Shown piece after piece: positions 29,491 to 38,670 of a DNA stretch of 64,000 bases. The DNA lies in the NCBI GenBank assembly GCA_018266255.1, contig JAFEAT010000013.1:62001-126000 (forward strand), given 5' to 3'. This stretch comes from Cyanobacteria bacterium SZAS-4. Lineage in GTDB: Bacteria > Cyanobacteriota > Vampirovibrionia > Obscuribacterales > Obscuribacteraceae. The notes beneath the pieces were generated by a model. That model had not been told where the DNA came from. It did not search any database and saw only the letters and a list, made by a program, of their open reading frames with translations. Every line of letters begins with the position of its first letter. The first letter of the stretch is position 1. A program made the translations under genes and the position numbers.

Positions 29491-30447
29491 ATGAAGAGAA
29501 ACAAGCTACTGGTTGCAATCGCGATCGGGTCGATCACATTTTTTCAGCCAACTTTCGGGCAAACTTCCGAGTCGATCGAGCAATTAGTTAACAGCGCCAA
29601 AATTTTGCCGACCGAATACAAAATTCGCGCTTCAGTGAAAGGTCCAGAAGCGACGATCATCACATATCGAAACGCAAAGGCGATCGATCAAGACTGCAAA
29701 ATCGACGCAATTTTGATCGCTCAAAAAGTGATGGAAGCGTACAAATCGATTGCAGCGGTGCGCACTCAATTTTTGTACATCAACAAACCATCTCAATATG
29801 ACCAGGTAGAAATACACGCAGGCGACGTTAAGGCCTTTGATTCAGGCGGCTTGACCAAGCAGCGACTGCTCGATTCGTTGCCGATTACTAAAGGCGGTGC
29901 TGGCAAACAAACAGCTATCGTCGACGATACCAAATTCAAACTGATGGTGAAAAATTACAAGGTAGTACAGGGATTTGAGCCAAAGATCAGACAAAACACT
30001 TTGGAATGTTTGCAAAAGATTCAACTAATGGGCGCTGATGCAAGGCCGTTGTGGGATGAGTTCCAGTCTCTCGAAAATAAGGTGAAAGCTGGTTTGACCG
30101 GAGAGCTAACGGGAGAATGCAATAACCTCTACACCAAAGCTTATGCGGCCTATCTCGCGGCAGACAAGCAAGGAACAAAACAAATCCTGGCCAAACAAGC
30201 TGAACTCAACGCGATGACATCACAAAAAGCGCTTTCGAATCAACCCGTGTACGGTCCGATGTACCCACAAAGAATGCGGCTGGCTCAACGAATTCAGACA
30301 CTTGCAAGAGCCGGCGAGAACGTTCAATGGTATCAAGCGATGTTCTTCAACTACATAGAAAAATACGCCAGGACCAATGACGTGGCGCATTTAAAACCGG
30401 CCATCTCCGAGCTGGAGATGAAGATGGGTTTGGCTCCGATGCAATAA
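29491..30447 (+). CDS. Exported protein of unknown function
   Basis: 318 residues, with a clear signal peptide (KLLVAIAIGSITFFQPTFG, cleavage near residue 23) and a Shine-Dalgarno (GGAG) before the ATG. The mature protein is alpha/beta at first and mainly helical towards the C-terminus, with no recognised domain. It is divergent from the CHASE2 gene and convergent with tRNA-Val. Confidence 0.65.
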   Translation: MKRNKLLVAIAIGSITFFQPTFGQTSESIEQLVNSAKILPTEYKIRASVKGPEATIITYRNAKAIDQDCKIDAILIAQKVMEAYKSIAAVRTQFLYINKPSQYDQVEIHAGDVKAFDSGGLTKQRLLDSLPITKGGAGKQTAIVDDTKFKLMVKNYKVVQGFEPKIRQNTLECLQKIQLMGADARPLWDEFQSLENKVKAGLTGELTGECNNLYTKAYAAYLAADKQGTKQILAKQAELNAMTSQKALSNQPVYGPMYPQRMRLAQRIQTLARAGENVQWYQAMFFNYIEKYARTNDVAHLKPAISELEMKMGLAPMQ

Positions 30448-30453
30448 AAAATT

Positions 30454-30526
30454 TGGACAGTACAGGATTCGAACCTGTGGCCTCTTCCATGTCAAGGAAA
30501 CGCGCTACCAACTGCGCCAACTGTCC
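30454..30526 (-). tRNA. tRNA-Val (anticodon GAC)
   Basis: The 73-nt sequence folds into a full cloverleaf: acceptor GGACAGT/ACTGTCC, anticodon arm with loop TTGACAT, T arm with GGTTCGAATCC, and A discriminator. The 3' CCA is not encoded. Confidence 0.93.
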
Positions 30527-30694
30527 ATTGAGATAAGTCGAGCAGCTTGCTGCATAGACTATCCACGGGCAACATTTTAGCCGAGAGGGGCTTGGGTCGC
30601 AAGTAACTCGGCTGGATCCTCGAAAGCTTGGCTATAAATGCTCGTGCTTTCGGGACCTATGCGCCTGATCTGCCAAGGCTTTGGAGAAGAAAAA

Positions 30695-30766
30695 AGGCGG
30701 CACCCAGATTTGAACTGGGGGATGGAGCTTTTGCAGAGCTCTGCCTTACCACTTGGCTATGCCGCC
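30695..30766 (-). tRNA. tRNA-Cys (anticodon GCA)
   Basis: 72 nt with acceptor GGCGGCA/TGCCGCC, anticodon loop CTGCAAA and T arm with GTTCAAATC. The discriminator is T (U73), the cysteine identity base. CCA is not encoded. Confidence 0.93.
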
Positions 30767-30885
30767 AAAATTTCCCCGCCCACTCGAGGCAGATGAAAGT
30801 ATCCTATGTTGTCTGCACACCGTTTGTCAACGCAGATAGACTATCCTGTAATGCAGGTTTGCCTGAGGTATTTCGGTTGCTTGGA

Positions 30886-31893
30886 ATGGTGTTGAAGCGC
30901 TGCTTGGGCTCTCTGCCCTTGCTGTTCCTGCTCTCACTAGTTGCCTTTTGCATCATCAAAGTGTTGCCAGGAGACCCGGTCGAAATAATGCTCGGAACGG
31001 CTGAAAAGGACGTCCCGCCCGAACAAGTTGCGATTATGCGCAAAGAGTTAGGACTCGACAAGCCATTCGTGCGCCAATATGCGGCATGGGCCACTGGCGT
31101 TGTTACAAGAGCCGAGTTCGGAAGGTCCTATCGCGACGGCAGACCAGCCATTACGGTGATTAAAGAGCGCCTTCCGGCCACCCTTATTTTAGTTGGAACA
31201 GCACTAACAATTTCATTTACAATCGGCATCGTTTGGGGCTTGTTCATGGCGTGGCTGCGATTGACCAGAGCGGCTCAGCTAGACTCTTTCTTAATTGGAT
31301 TGGCGCTGCTGTTTTATTCCGCCCCGAGCTTCTGGGTGGGGTTCCTGGCGATCGCACTCGTCGCAAGTTGTGGACCACTCTCTGGCATACCCGTTCTCGG
31401 ACTGCACAACCCCGGCGAGACCGGCACGCTGCTAGCACTATTCGGTCATGCGCTGCTTCCAGCGATGGTTTTAGCAAGCCGTCGCACTGCCAAAGTAGCA
31501 TTGTTTGTGCGCGCATCGACTATCGAAGAGATGGGCAAAGGATATGTCACAACAGCGCGCGGCAAAGGATTAAGCAGCGCCGCAGTGATTGTTCGACACG
31601 TGATGAAAAACAGTTTTCTGCCTGTGGCGAGCTTGATTGGCTTGTCTCTGCCAGCACTTCTGGGGGGGTCGGTTCTGGTGGAATCTGTCTTTGCCTGGCC
31701 TGGAATGGGCAGATTAGCTGTCGACGCCACTTTCGGTAGAAATTATCCAGTGCTTCTGGCGCTGATTATGATTTACGGAACACTTGTAATTGCCTCGAAT
31801 TTGATTGCCGACATCGCTCACTTATATCTCGACCCGCGCGCTCGAGACCTTGAGCTGAACAGCCAGTCGAGACTCTCAAGAGGACATGCCTGA
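30886..31893 (+). CDS. Dpp/Opp-type ABC transporter permease (DppB family)
   Basis: 335 residues from the ATG at 30886. The frame stays open upstream but that part overlaps tRNA-Cys, so the downstream start is chosen; it gives the usual N-terminus MVLKRCLGSLPLLFLL leading to VLPGDPVEI. Six membrane helices and the EAA loop (EMGKGYVTTARGKGLSS) are visible. It forms the membrane pore of a peptide, nickel or oligopeptide importer together with the next gene. No substrate-binding protein or ATPase is encoded nearby. Confidence 0.9.
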   Translation: MVLKRCLGSLPLLFLLSLVAFCIIKVLPGDPVEIMLGTAEKDVPPEQVAIMRKELGLDKPFVRQYAAWATGVVTRAEFGRSYRDGRPAITVIKERLPATLILVGTALTISFTIGIVWGLFMAWLRLTRAAQLDSFLIGLALLFYSAPSFWVGFLAIALVASCGPLSGIPVLGLHNPGETGTLLALFGHALLPAMVLASRRTAKVALFVRASTIEEMGKGYVTTARGKGLSSAAVIVRHVMKNSFLPVASLIGLSLPALLGGSVLVESVFAWPGMGRLAVDATFGRNYPVLLALIMIYGTLVIASNLIADIAHLYLDPRARDLELNSQSRLSRGHA

Positions 31894-32873
31894 TGCCTGT
31901 AATGAAAGAGTTCGAGCACAAGCGAATTCTGTCGACGACAGATAAACCCACTGTGGCGGTCTATCGAATCAGATTCAGCAAGCGTATCGTTTTTGGTTCG
32001 TTGGTACTGGCGTTGATTGCAGCAATTGCACTTTTGGCTCCCAGACTGGCTCCTATCACTTACGAATATTCGCCACTGTCGGTTCATCTAGATCACATAA
32101 ACTTGCCGCCCTACTCTCCGGAACACATCTTCGGCACGGATTATCTCGGCCGAGACGTATTCGCTGAGGCGATTTGGGGCAGCCGCGCCTCACTAATTGT
32201 GGGCATATTCGCGGCGCTGATCGCAGTTTCGTTCGGAAGTATCTGGGGCTCGCTGAGCGCATTTGCAGGCGGCATAATCGACACATTGATGATGCGAATC
32301 GTTGATGGATTGCTGTCAATTCCCAGCATCATCCTTCTGCTTGCTTTGAACGCACTGCTTTCGGCACCAAGCATTGTCGCGGGTATGCCTCAGCCGTTGC
32401 AGTCACTCTTGCACATAACCAGCTACAGCTTCGGCAATCTACCAATCGTCACTGTAGTCGCCGTGATAAGCGCCACGACTTGGTTAGAAGCGGCGCGCAT
32501 CTCGCGAGCAAAGATTACAAGTGTGAAAGCAGAAGAGTATATAGAAGCGGCGCAAGCACTGGGAATGAGTACTCCACGCATGTTGTTTCAGCATTTGCTG
32601 CCCAATGCCGCTTCAGTTTTGATGGTGGAGGCGACTCTTCTGGTTTCAGATGCGGTGCTTATGGAGTCGGGTCTGAGTTTCCTCGGGCTGGGTCTGGGTC
32701 CGTCTAATCCAAGCTGGGGCAGTATGCTCACCGCTGCTCAGATTAGCCTTACCCAGGGAAACTGGTGGGCAGTCTTCATTCCCGGCCTTTTGATTACTCT
32801 CACTGTCGGTTCGGTAAACTTAATTGGCGAAGGATGGCTTGAAATGCTGGGTCGAAGACATCCTGCCGCATAA
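31893..32873 (+). CDS. Dpp/Opp-type ABC transporter permease (DppC family)
   Basis: 326 residues. Its ATG overlaps the stop of the DppB-like gene by one base (TGATG), preceded by AGAGGA. The first helix (VFGSLVLALIAAIALLAP) is followed by an extracytoplasmic loop with HIFGTDYLGRDVF, characteristic of DppC, and the EAA loop EEYIEAAQALGMSTPRML. It would pair with the preceding permease. The transporter's ATPases and binding protein must lie elsewhere. Confidence 0.9.
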   Translation: MPVMKEFEHKRILSTTDKPTVAVYRIRFSKRIVFGSLVLALIAAIALLAPRLAPITYEYSPLSVHLDHINLPPYSPEHIFGTDYLGRDVFAEAIWGSRASLIVGIFAALIAVSFGSIWGSLSAFAGGIIDTLMMRIVDGLLSIPSIILLLALNALLSAPSIVAGMPQPLQSLLHITSYSFGNLPIVTVVAVISATTWLEAARISRAKITSVKAEEYIEAAQALGMSTPRMLFQHLLPNAASVLMVEATLLVSDAVLMESGLSFLGLGLGPSNPSWGSMLTAAQISLTQGNWWAVFIPGLLITLTVGSVNLIGEGWLEMLGRRHPAA

Positions 32874-32938
32874 TAAAATCCTCTCACGCAGACACGATTG
32901 ACCTCGGCTAAAATGAAAGAAGTAAAGTGAAGGAACGT

Positions 32939-33460
32939 ATGAACAATCGACTCCGCATAGCCAGCCTCCTAGTTCTTGGCGCCGTTTCGGCAGTCTCGCT
33001 TTCGTCATGCGGAAATCAGAAAGAGGTTTCATTCAAGTCTGGCGGAATGACTCACACCTTCGCCGAGGGTCAAGATGCCATTCCAAAAGATTTCGCCCTG
33101 CCAATTTACCCTGGCGCCACCACATCTGGTTCGGTCTCAGCCGGAGGAGAAGACCAGGAACACTCGCAATTTTTGATGCTTTCCAGCAACGATCCGATGG
33201 ATAAGATCAGCGAATTTTATCAATCGCAGCTGAAAGACAAAGGTTGGGAAATCGACAAAGTCGATACCAGTCCAAAACTAGTCAGCATCGACGCGCATAA
33301 AGATAAACTGCAAGCGAACGCTGAGCTCGTAGAAGACTCTGACTCGGACAAAACTACAATCAGTCTGCAAGTCAGTCAGCAAAGCGACAACCCAAAAGAT
33401 GACAGCGAAGCCGCAGCAGAGAATTTCAAACCAGACAAAGTTACGCCACCGACTGATTAA
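32939..33460 (+). CDS. Lipoprotein of unknown function
   Basis: 173 residues from ATG 32939, with AGGA at ideal spacing (a GTG 12 bases upstream is less likely). The lipobox VSLSSCGN predicts lipidation at Cys24. The mature domain contains LPIYPGATTSGS and a DPMDKISEFYQSQLKDKGW segment, a pattern common in small lipoproteins of Gram-negative bacteria that lack assigned roles. The C-terminal tail is acidic and disordered. Confidence 0.75.
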   Translation: MNNRLRIASLLVLGAVSAVSLSSCGNQKEVSFKSGGMTHTFAEGQDAIPKDFALPIYPGATTSGSVSAGGEDQEHSQFLMLSSNDPMDKISEFYQSQLKDKGWEIDKVDTSPKLVSIDAHKDKLQANAELVEDSDSDKTTISLQVSQQSDNPKDDSEAAAENFKPDKVTPPTD

Positions 33461-33462
33461 CT

Positions 33463-34113
33463 GTGAGCGCTAAGAACACAAAAACCAGTGTCGACACAAA
33501 GACTGACGCTCTGGGCGAGGTGGTGTCGTCATCGATTACTGGTCTGGTGGCAGAGTGTTGGACAGTCGAAGATGCAGATGGAATGCCGTCGGTGCAAAAG
33601 CCACGCTTTGGAAGTTTCCTCACCATCGATTCTGAAGAAACAGGTCTGAGAATCTACGCGGTCGTCTTCAACGTAATCACCGGTCCGCAAGACAACATGC
33701 ATCGCCCGTCAGCGCTGGGACTTACGCGCGAAAGATTGAAAGCGGAACAGCCACACATTTTCTCGTTATTAAGAACTGAAGTTCATGCAGTCACGGTTGG
33801 ATACAAAAGTGGTGGCATCGCTTATAACCATTTGCCACCTCAACCACCCGAAGTGCACGATTTCGTCTATCTTGCCGGCAACTCTGAAATTCAAACGCTA
33901 ACGGAAGGCTTCGAATTTTTGCGATTGCTAACCACGATATCTTCTGTACCGACCGATGAATTGCTAGCCGCATCCGTGCGCGAAGCATATCAAGCCCGCG
34001 GCAACGACTATCAATTCTTAATCGAAGCAGGACAATCTCTGTCGCATCTTCTGCGATCTGATTACGATCGATTACTCAGTGTCTTACGAAAAATAAAACC
34101 GCAAACAGTATAG
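33463..34113 (+). CDS. HAS-barrel domain protein
   Basis: 216 residues starting at GTG three bases after the lipoprotein stop. The N-terminal part (LGEVVSSSITGLVAECW, then KPRFGSFLTID and GLRIYAVVFNV) looks like the HAS-barrel seen in HerA and ATP synthases and in small cyanobacterial proteins of unknown role; the C-terminal 80 residues are helical. The protein is cytoplasmic, its role is unknown, and it is probably co-transcribed with the lipoprotein. Confidence 0.7.
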   Translation: MSAKNTKTSVDTKTDALGEVVSSSITGLVAECWTVEDADGMPSVQKPRFGSFLTIDSEETGLRIYAVVFNVITGPQDNMHRPSALGLTRERLKAEQPHIFSLLRTEVHAVTVGYKSGGIAYNHLPPQPPEVHDFVYLAGNSEIQTLTEGFEFLRLLTTISSVPTDELLAASVREAYQARGNDYQFLIEAGQSLSHLLRSDYDRLLSVLRKIKPQTV

Positions 34114-34135
34114 CAAGGAGTGTCGAGAAGGAGCG

Positions 34136-34177
34136 CCGTCTTCCAAGACGGGTGGGGACGCCGGTTTCCTAACCGGC
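34136..34177. other. Tandem short hairpins between convergent genes
   Basis: Two perfect inverted repeats lie side by side: CCGTCTT-CC-AAGACGG at 34136-34151 and GCCGGTT-TCCT-AACCGGC at 34160-34177. Neither is followed by a T-run on either strand. Both loops carry CC (plus) or GGA/GGAA (minus). They may stop transcription from both sides or belong to a small structured RNA. Confidence 0.6.
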
Positions 34178-34246
34178 TAAACAAAACTGCTTTGACTATC
34201 TGTAATGTGTAAGTAAGATACTATGTTAGAACAATAAGCGACTAAG

Positions 34247-35017
34247 TTAAAACAAATCGCCAATAGCGCCAATCACGCCACCAACCACGTGCTTTACTGG
34301 ATCAACCAAACCATGCTTGATCGAAGAAACTTCATCCTTAACCATATCAACCACGTGACCAACCGCATGCTTACCATCTTCGTACGCATCTGGGAAATCC
34401 AGGGTCACCACATCTAGTGCAGTCTTGCCGACATCACGAACAACACCTAAGCCATCACCGACAACGTGAATGCTATCTTTGACTGATTCATATTCATCTT
34501 TTACAACGTTCCAACCAGCGCCTAGCAAATCTTTTCCTGCGTTCCATGCTCCACTGAGCGCTGGACCAAAGAGGTCGGGGACTATCTGAGCTGCGTCTTG
34601 CAGCATGTTATATTGGTCTTTGAAAACGTTGACTGTATCTTCGTAGAAATTCTTTCCATCTTTGATAGCGTCTGGAAAATCGAGAGTGAGAACATCGAGG
34701 GCCACCTTGCCACCATCTCGCACTTGAGCCAAACTGTGCTTGCCCAAGTCGAATCCGTCCTTGCCAACGTTTATGACATCACCACCGACATTAGAGGCAG
34801 TGTCAATAGCTCTTAGCGCTGCGGTGTCGATCAAAACCATTGGCAGCAAAGCGTCTTCTGGATGCTTGCCAAAATAGCCAGGAGTGTTTACAGCAGCCTG
34901 GGCAATCTTAAATTGCTCAACAGGATTCAAACTCGCAAGTAGATACTCACCGAGACTGTTTGGCGAAGGATCACTGGATTTAGTAAGTGCTTTATCACCG
35001 TGAGAAATTTCAGACAT
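34247..35017 (-). CDS. Internally duplicated amphipathic helical protein
   Basis: 256 residues with no signal peptide, preceded by GGGAG. A 26-residue unit beginning VRDGGKVALDVLTLDFPDA at residue 99 recurs at residue 193 as VRDVGKTALDVVTLDFPDA, 94 residues apart. The surrounding sequence is made of amphipathic helices rich in Val, Asp, Gly and Lys with periodic VVKDxxxSVKD patterns, suggesting a membrane- or surface-associated helical repeat protein. I recognise no family. Confidence 0.6.
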   Translation of the reverse strand: MSEISHGDKALTKSSDPSPNSLGEYLLASLNPVEQFKIAQAAVNTPGYFGKHPEDALLPMVLIDTAALRAIDTASNVGGDVINVGKDGFDLGKHSLAQVRDGGKVALDVLTLDFPDAIKDGKNFYEDTVNVFKDQYNMLQDAAQIVPDLFGPALSGAWNAGKDLLGAGWNVVKDEYESVKDSIHVVGDGLGVVRDVGKTALDVVTLDFPDAYEDGKHAVGHVVDMVKDEVSSIKHGLVDPVKHVVGGVIGAIGDLF

Positions 35018-35170
35018 TGGAAAGTTACTCCCTAAAAAGAATCTGGGTAGCGGAGAAGTTGAATTTCATGCTGTTTGGTACAAGCGTATATAGGGGGATT
35101 TCTACGAATCCTGGACAGCCGTAATATTAAATGTCAAGCGGAGACACTTTTGAGCAACATTTGTGTGAAG

Positions 35171-36064
35171 CTAACGGTGTGCCTGGGCAGCGTCAGGCTC
35201 TACATACTTCAAGTACAACCAGATGGCGAAGCTGACGATGACGATTAGAATTGTCGAGACTGCAGATCCAAATGCCCAGTCGCGCACAGTCAGAAACTGG
35301 TTCTGAATCAAGTTTCCGATGAACATAGTCTTTGCGCCACCAAGAAGATCCGGTGTGACGTAGTCACCTAGCGCCGGAACAAAAACCATGATGCTGCCAG
35401 CCACCATCCCTTTAGAAGATAGAGGCAGTGTCACCCTGAGGAAAGACCGCCAGGGCGTCGCCCCCAGGTCGGCAGCCGCTTCGAGAAGTCGCACATCCAG
35501 TTTTTCCAACGATGCATACAATGGAAGCACCATAAATGGAAGATAGTTGTACACCATTCCCAGAAGCACCGCCCATGGTGTATAGAGAAGAACCGGCGGA
35601 TTTTGCCAACCTAATGCGTGCAATGTTTCGGTCAACAATCCAGTCGGGCGCAATATTGTCATCCAAGCATAAATGCGCAGTAAAAAAGACGTCCACAATG
35701 GTGCCACCATTAAAGTCATGAAAAAGTTCTGCTTAGCTTTCGGCACAGAAAATGCCAGCCACATCGAAAAAAGCGTGCCCAGAAATAAACAGATGGCTGT
35801 CGTAAATGATGCCAACATAAGTGACCGCATCAACGACTTCAAGTAAGGTCCAGAGAAAAAGCGCAGGTAATTTTCGAAGTTAAACCCGAGCACTATTTGC
35901 CCAAGGTCGTCTCGACTACCCAGGCTGTAAACAAGCAGAATCAATAACGGCAAAACCATAAACACGACAAGCCAGAGACCTGCGGGCAGAAGAATAAGCT
36001 GCCCTTTGTCCCAAGCTGTGCCGGTCAAACCGTTCTTCTTGATTACTGTGTTCATGACGGCCAT
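35171..36064 (-). CDS. Spermidine/putrescine-type ABC permease (PotB family)
   Basis: 297 residues with six membrane helices and the EAA loop LLEAAADLGATPWRSFLRVTLPLS. The conserved PotB segment PALGDYVTPDLLGG is present. PotB forms half of the membrane channel of polyamine importers. The usual partners PotA, PotC and PotD are not nearby, so the complete system, if present, is split. ATG 36064 is used; ATG 36055 is equally possible. Confidence 0.88.
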   Translation of the reverse strand: MAVMNTVIKKNGLTGTAWDKGQLILLPAGLWLVVFMVLPLLILLVYSLGSRDDLGQIVLGFNFENYLRFFSGPYLKSLMRSLMLASFTTAICLFLGTLFSMWLAFSVPKAKQNFFMTLMVAPLWTSFLLRIYAWMTILRPTGLLTETLHALGWQNPPVLLYTPWAVLLGMVYNYLPFMVLPLYASLEKLDVRLLEAAADLGATPWRSFLRVTLPLSSKGMVAGSIMVFVPALGDYVTPDLLGGAKTMFIGNLIQNQFLTVRDWAFGSAVSTILIVIVSFAIWLYLKYVEPDAAQAHR

Positions 36065-36211
36065 AAGACTACCAAAAGCAGAGCGCTGGCGTTGCTAATC
36101 CCTGGTCTTGATTACAGCCGATAGATTGCACAAGATTATCAAAAGTACACCTTTTCTGGGGAAGCAGCCAAGCATTTGCAAGAATAGGCTTAGCTAACCC
36201 CGACTGGAACA

Positions 36212-37204
36212 TTGAACTTGCGCGTTATTTTTCTCGGCACACCCGAATTTGCAGTTCCGACGCTGCAGCAGCTAATCGATTTTCCACACACTGATGTAGT
36301 GGCAGTTGTCACTCAACCAGATCGTCCATCAGGTAGAGGAAACAAGATGCACGCGCCACCAACTAAAGAACTGGCGCTCAAGCACAACATCAAAGTCCTT
36401 CAACCCGTAAAACTTTCTAAGGCTCCAGAGATAGTGCAAGAAATGCGTGACTTGCAACCAGACTTGATCGTCATGGTGGCATTTGGTCAAATTCTGCGCA
36501 AAGAAGTTTTGAACATGCCACCTAAGGGCGTAATCAACGTCCACGCGTCGCTGCTCCCCAAGTTGCGCGGTGCCGCTCCTCTCAATTGGTCCATCATTAA
36601 CGGTGACACCGTAGCTGGTGTGACAACGATGTTCACAGAAGCCGGTGTCGATACCGGACCGATGCTTCTTAAAAAAGAGACAAACGTCGACGATGAAATG
36701 AATGCCGAACAGTTGGCGCGAATCTTGGCGGTTGATGGCTCTTATCTTTTGATCGAGACGATTCAAAAGATGCTTGACGGAACGCTTGTTGCCGAGCGTC
36801 AAGATGATTCGCAAGCAACGCTCGCACCGATGCTGGATAAAGAATTGGGACGAATTAACTGGCAATCCTCGGCCAAGAACATCCACAATCTTGTCCGCGG
36901 AATTGTGCCGTGGCCAGGCGCGTTCACGATCTTCAACGACGCTCCGCTGAAGATCTGGAAAACGAAAGCAGGGGCAAAACCAGAGCGTAAACTGCCAGCA
37001 GGTTCATTGCAGAAAGTCGGAGACAAAATATCTGTCATTTGCGGCGAACATTGCGACGAGACTTTGGAACTGCTTGAAGTGCAGCCACCGAGCAAAGCCA
37101 AAATGCTGGCTAAGGATTGGGCTAACGGTGCACATCTGAAAGCCGGAGACAAATTCGAAGGCAAACTGGTTGAGAGTAGTAATGCTGGAGGTCAGCAATC
37201 GTGA
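36212..37204 (+). CDS. fmt: Methionyl-tRNA formyltransferase
   Basis: 330 residues. The start is TTG (36212, or 36218, which sits better behind GGA). Catalytic and folate-binding segments are clear: RVIFLGTPEFAVP, NVHASLLPKLRGAAPLNWSI and GVDTGPMLLKKE, followed by the smaller C-terminal tRNA-binding domain. It formylates initiator Met-tRNA. Its stop overlaps the rsmB start codon (GTGA), so the two are translated together. Confidence 0.96.
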   Translation: MNLRVIFLGTPEFAVPTLQQLIDFPHTDVVAVVTQPDRPSGRGNKMHAPPTKELALKHNIKVLQPVKLSKAPEIVQEMRDLQPDLIVMVAFGQILRKEVLNMPPKGVINVHASLLPKLRGAAPLNWSIINGDTVAGVTTMFTEAGVDTGPMLLKKETNVDDEMNAEQLARILAVDGSYLLIETIQKMLDGTLVAERQDDSQATLAPMLDKELGRINWQSSAKNIHNLVRGIVPWPGAFTIFNDAPLKIWKTKAGAKPERKLPAGSLQKVGDKISVICGEHCDETLELLEVQPPSKAKMLAKDWANGAHLKAGDKFEGKLVESSNAGGQQS

Positions 37205-38640
37205 CTACAGCTATCACTGGTTTAACTTCAAGAAAAGTGGCGCTGGAGACGCTTCTTAAGGTCGACAAACAGAAAGCGTATTCGAATCTCGCTCTTAACG
37301 CTGCCTTTAAACGCACACAGTTAAGTGAACGCGATCGCGCTTTTGTCACAGCGCTCGTACAAGGCGTGATGAGAAACAAGTTGCATCTAGATGAAGAGAT
37401 TCAAGCTCTTTCAAAACAACCTATGCAAAAACTCTCAGCCTCAGTCGTCAACATTTTGCGCCTGTCCATTTTTCAAATCGAAGAGATGTCCGACATTCCG
37501 CAGTCAGCAGTCGTGAACGTGGCTGTCGAATTGGCGAAAACCAGCGGTGGACACAAAGGACACGCCACTTTCGTCAACGGCGTCTTGCGCAATTATTTGC
37601 GGCAAAGGGCGAAAGCAACACAACACCCAGAGATGGTTACTGCTGATATAGACAGTAGCGAAGAGAAACTTTCGACTGATTATTCTGTTCCACAATGGAT
37701 CGTCAAACGATGGATCGAGAACTTCGGAAAAGAAGAAGCCATTAACCTGTTCAAGTTCGCAAAATCCACACCTCCAGTGATTGTGCGAACCTGCGAAACG
37801 GCGATTACACCAGATGGTTTACAAGCTATCTTCGATGGAAAAGGCGTCAAATGTCATCGCGGCAGTTTAGTCGACGGCTGTTTGATCATCGACAAGATGA
37901 AAGGTGCGGCGGAAAAATTGCCAGGGTATGCCGAAGGTCTTTTCACTGTTCAAGATGAAGCAGCCGCTTTTGCATCAATCGTCGTAGAGCCACAGAAAGG
38001 CGACTTCATCATCGACCTCTGTGCAGCACCGGGCGGCAAGACACTCCATCTTAGCGAAATGCTAGATAACACAGGCAGAATAATTGCAGTCGACAAAAGC
38101 GAGTCGCGCCTCAATTTAATTAAGAAGAATCGAACCAGATTGGGCTTGAAAAATCTTGAAACTGCTGTCGCCGACGGTAGAACATACAAGGCGGATCGGC
38201 TTGCTGACAAAGTTTTGTTAGATGCTCCTTGCACCGGCACTGGTGTTATCAACCGTCGAGCCGACCTGCGATATCAGCGTGACGCAGTTGATATTTCATC
38301 GTTAGTCGAACTTCAAAGAGAGCTGCTCGCCAATGCAGCAAGTCTCATAAAACCAGGCGGCACCTTAATCTACTCCACCTGCTCACTCGAGCCGGAAGAG
38401 AATTTCGACAACATTCGTTGGTTCTTACGCGAATTTGAAGAATTCGAAGCTGATGATTTCGCCCACCTCGTGCCTGAGAAAATTCGCGAGCAGTGCTCGG
38501 TCACCTCGGGTCCGATGTGCAAAACAGAAGCTGAAATGAATCGTCTTTGTCAGATACAACTACTGCCCACAAAGCATGGTGTATCAGGATTTTTCATCGC
38601 TCGTATGAGAAAGAAATTGGGACAGGAGTCACACGGGTAA
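37201..38640 (+). CDS. rsmB: 16S rRNA (cytosine-967-C5)-methyltransferase
   Basis: 479 residues, starting at GTG overlapping the fmt stop by four bases, with GGAGG upstream. The N-terminal NusB-like RNA-binding domain (KVALETLLKVDKQKAYSNLAL) is followed by a SAM-dependent methyltransferase: CAAPGGKTLHLSEML binds SAM, DAPCTGTGV and STCSLEPEENFDN carry the two catalytic cysteines. It methylates C967 of 16S rRNA. The fmt-rsmB order is common in bacteria. Confidence 0.95.
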   Translation: MTTAITGLTSRKVALETLLKVDKQKAYSNLALNAAFKRTQLSERDRAFVTALVQGVMRNKLHLDEEIQALSKQPMQKLSASVVNILRLSIFQIEEMSDIPQSAVVNVAVELAKTSGGHKGHATFVNGVLRNYLRQRAKATQHPEMVTADIDSSEEKLSTDYSVPQWIVKRWIENFGKEEAINLFKFAKSTPPVIVRTCETAITPDGLQAIFDGKGVKCHRGSLVDGCLIIDKMKGAAEKLPGYAEGLFTVQDEAAAFASIVVEPQKGDFIIDLCAAPGGKTLHLSEMLDNTGRIIAVDKSESRLNLIKKNRTRLGLKNLETAVADGRTYKADRLADKVLLDAPCTGTGVINRRADLRYQRDAVDISSLVELQRELLANAASLIKPGGTLIYSTCSLEPEENFDNIRWFLREFEEFEADDFAHLVPEKIREQCSVTSGPMCKTEAEMNRLCQIQLLPTKHGVSGFFIARMRKKLGQESHG

Positions 38641-38670
38641 CATGATCTTGATATTAGAGAGGATCGAATT

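Noticed and set aside
30628..30885. Upstream extension of the DppB-like permease frame
   Set aside because: It overlaps tRNA-Cys on the opposite strand and gives an N-terminus unlike DppB; the ATG at 30886 restores the normal length.
34136..34177. Possible tRNA because the hairpins resemble Gly and Arg anticodon arms
   Set aside because: The loops are two to six bases instead of seven, and no acceptor, D or T arms are present.
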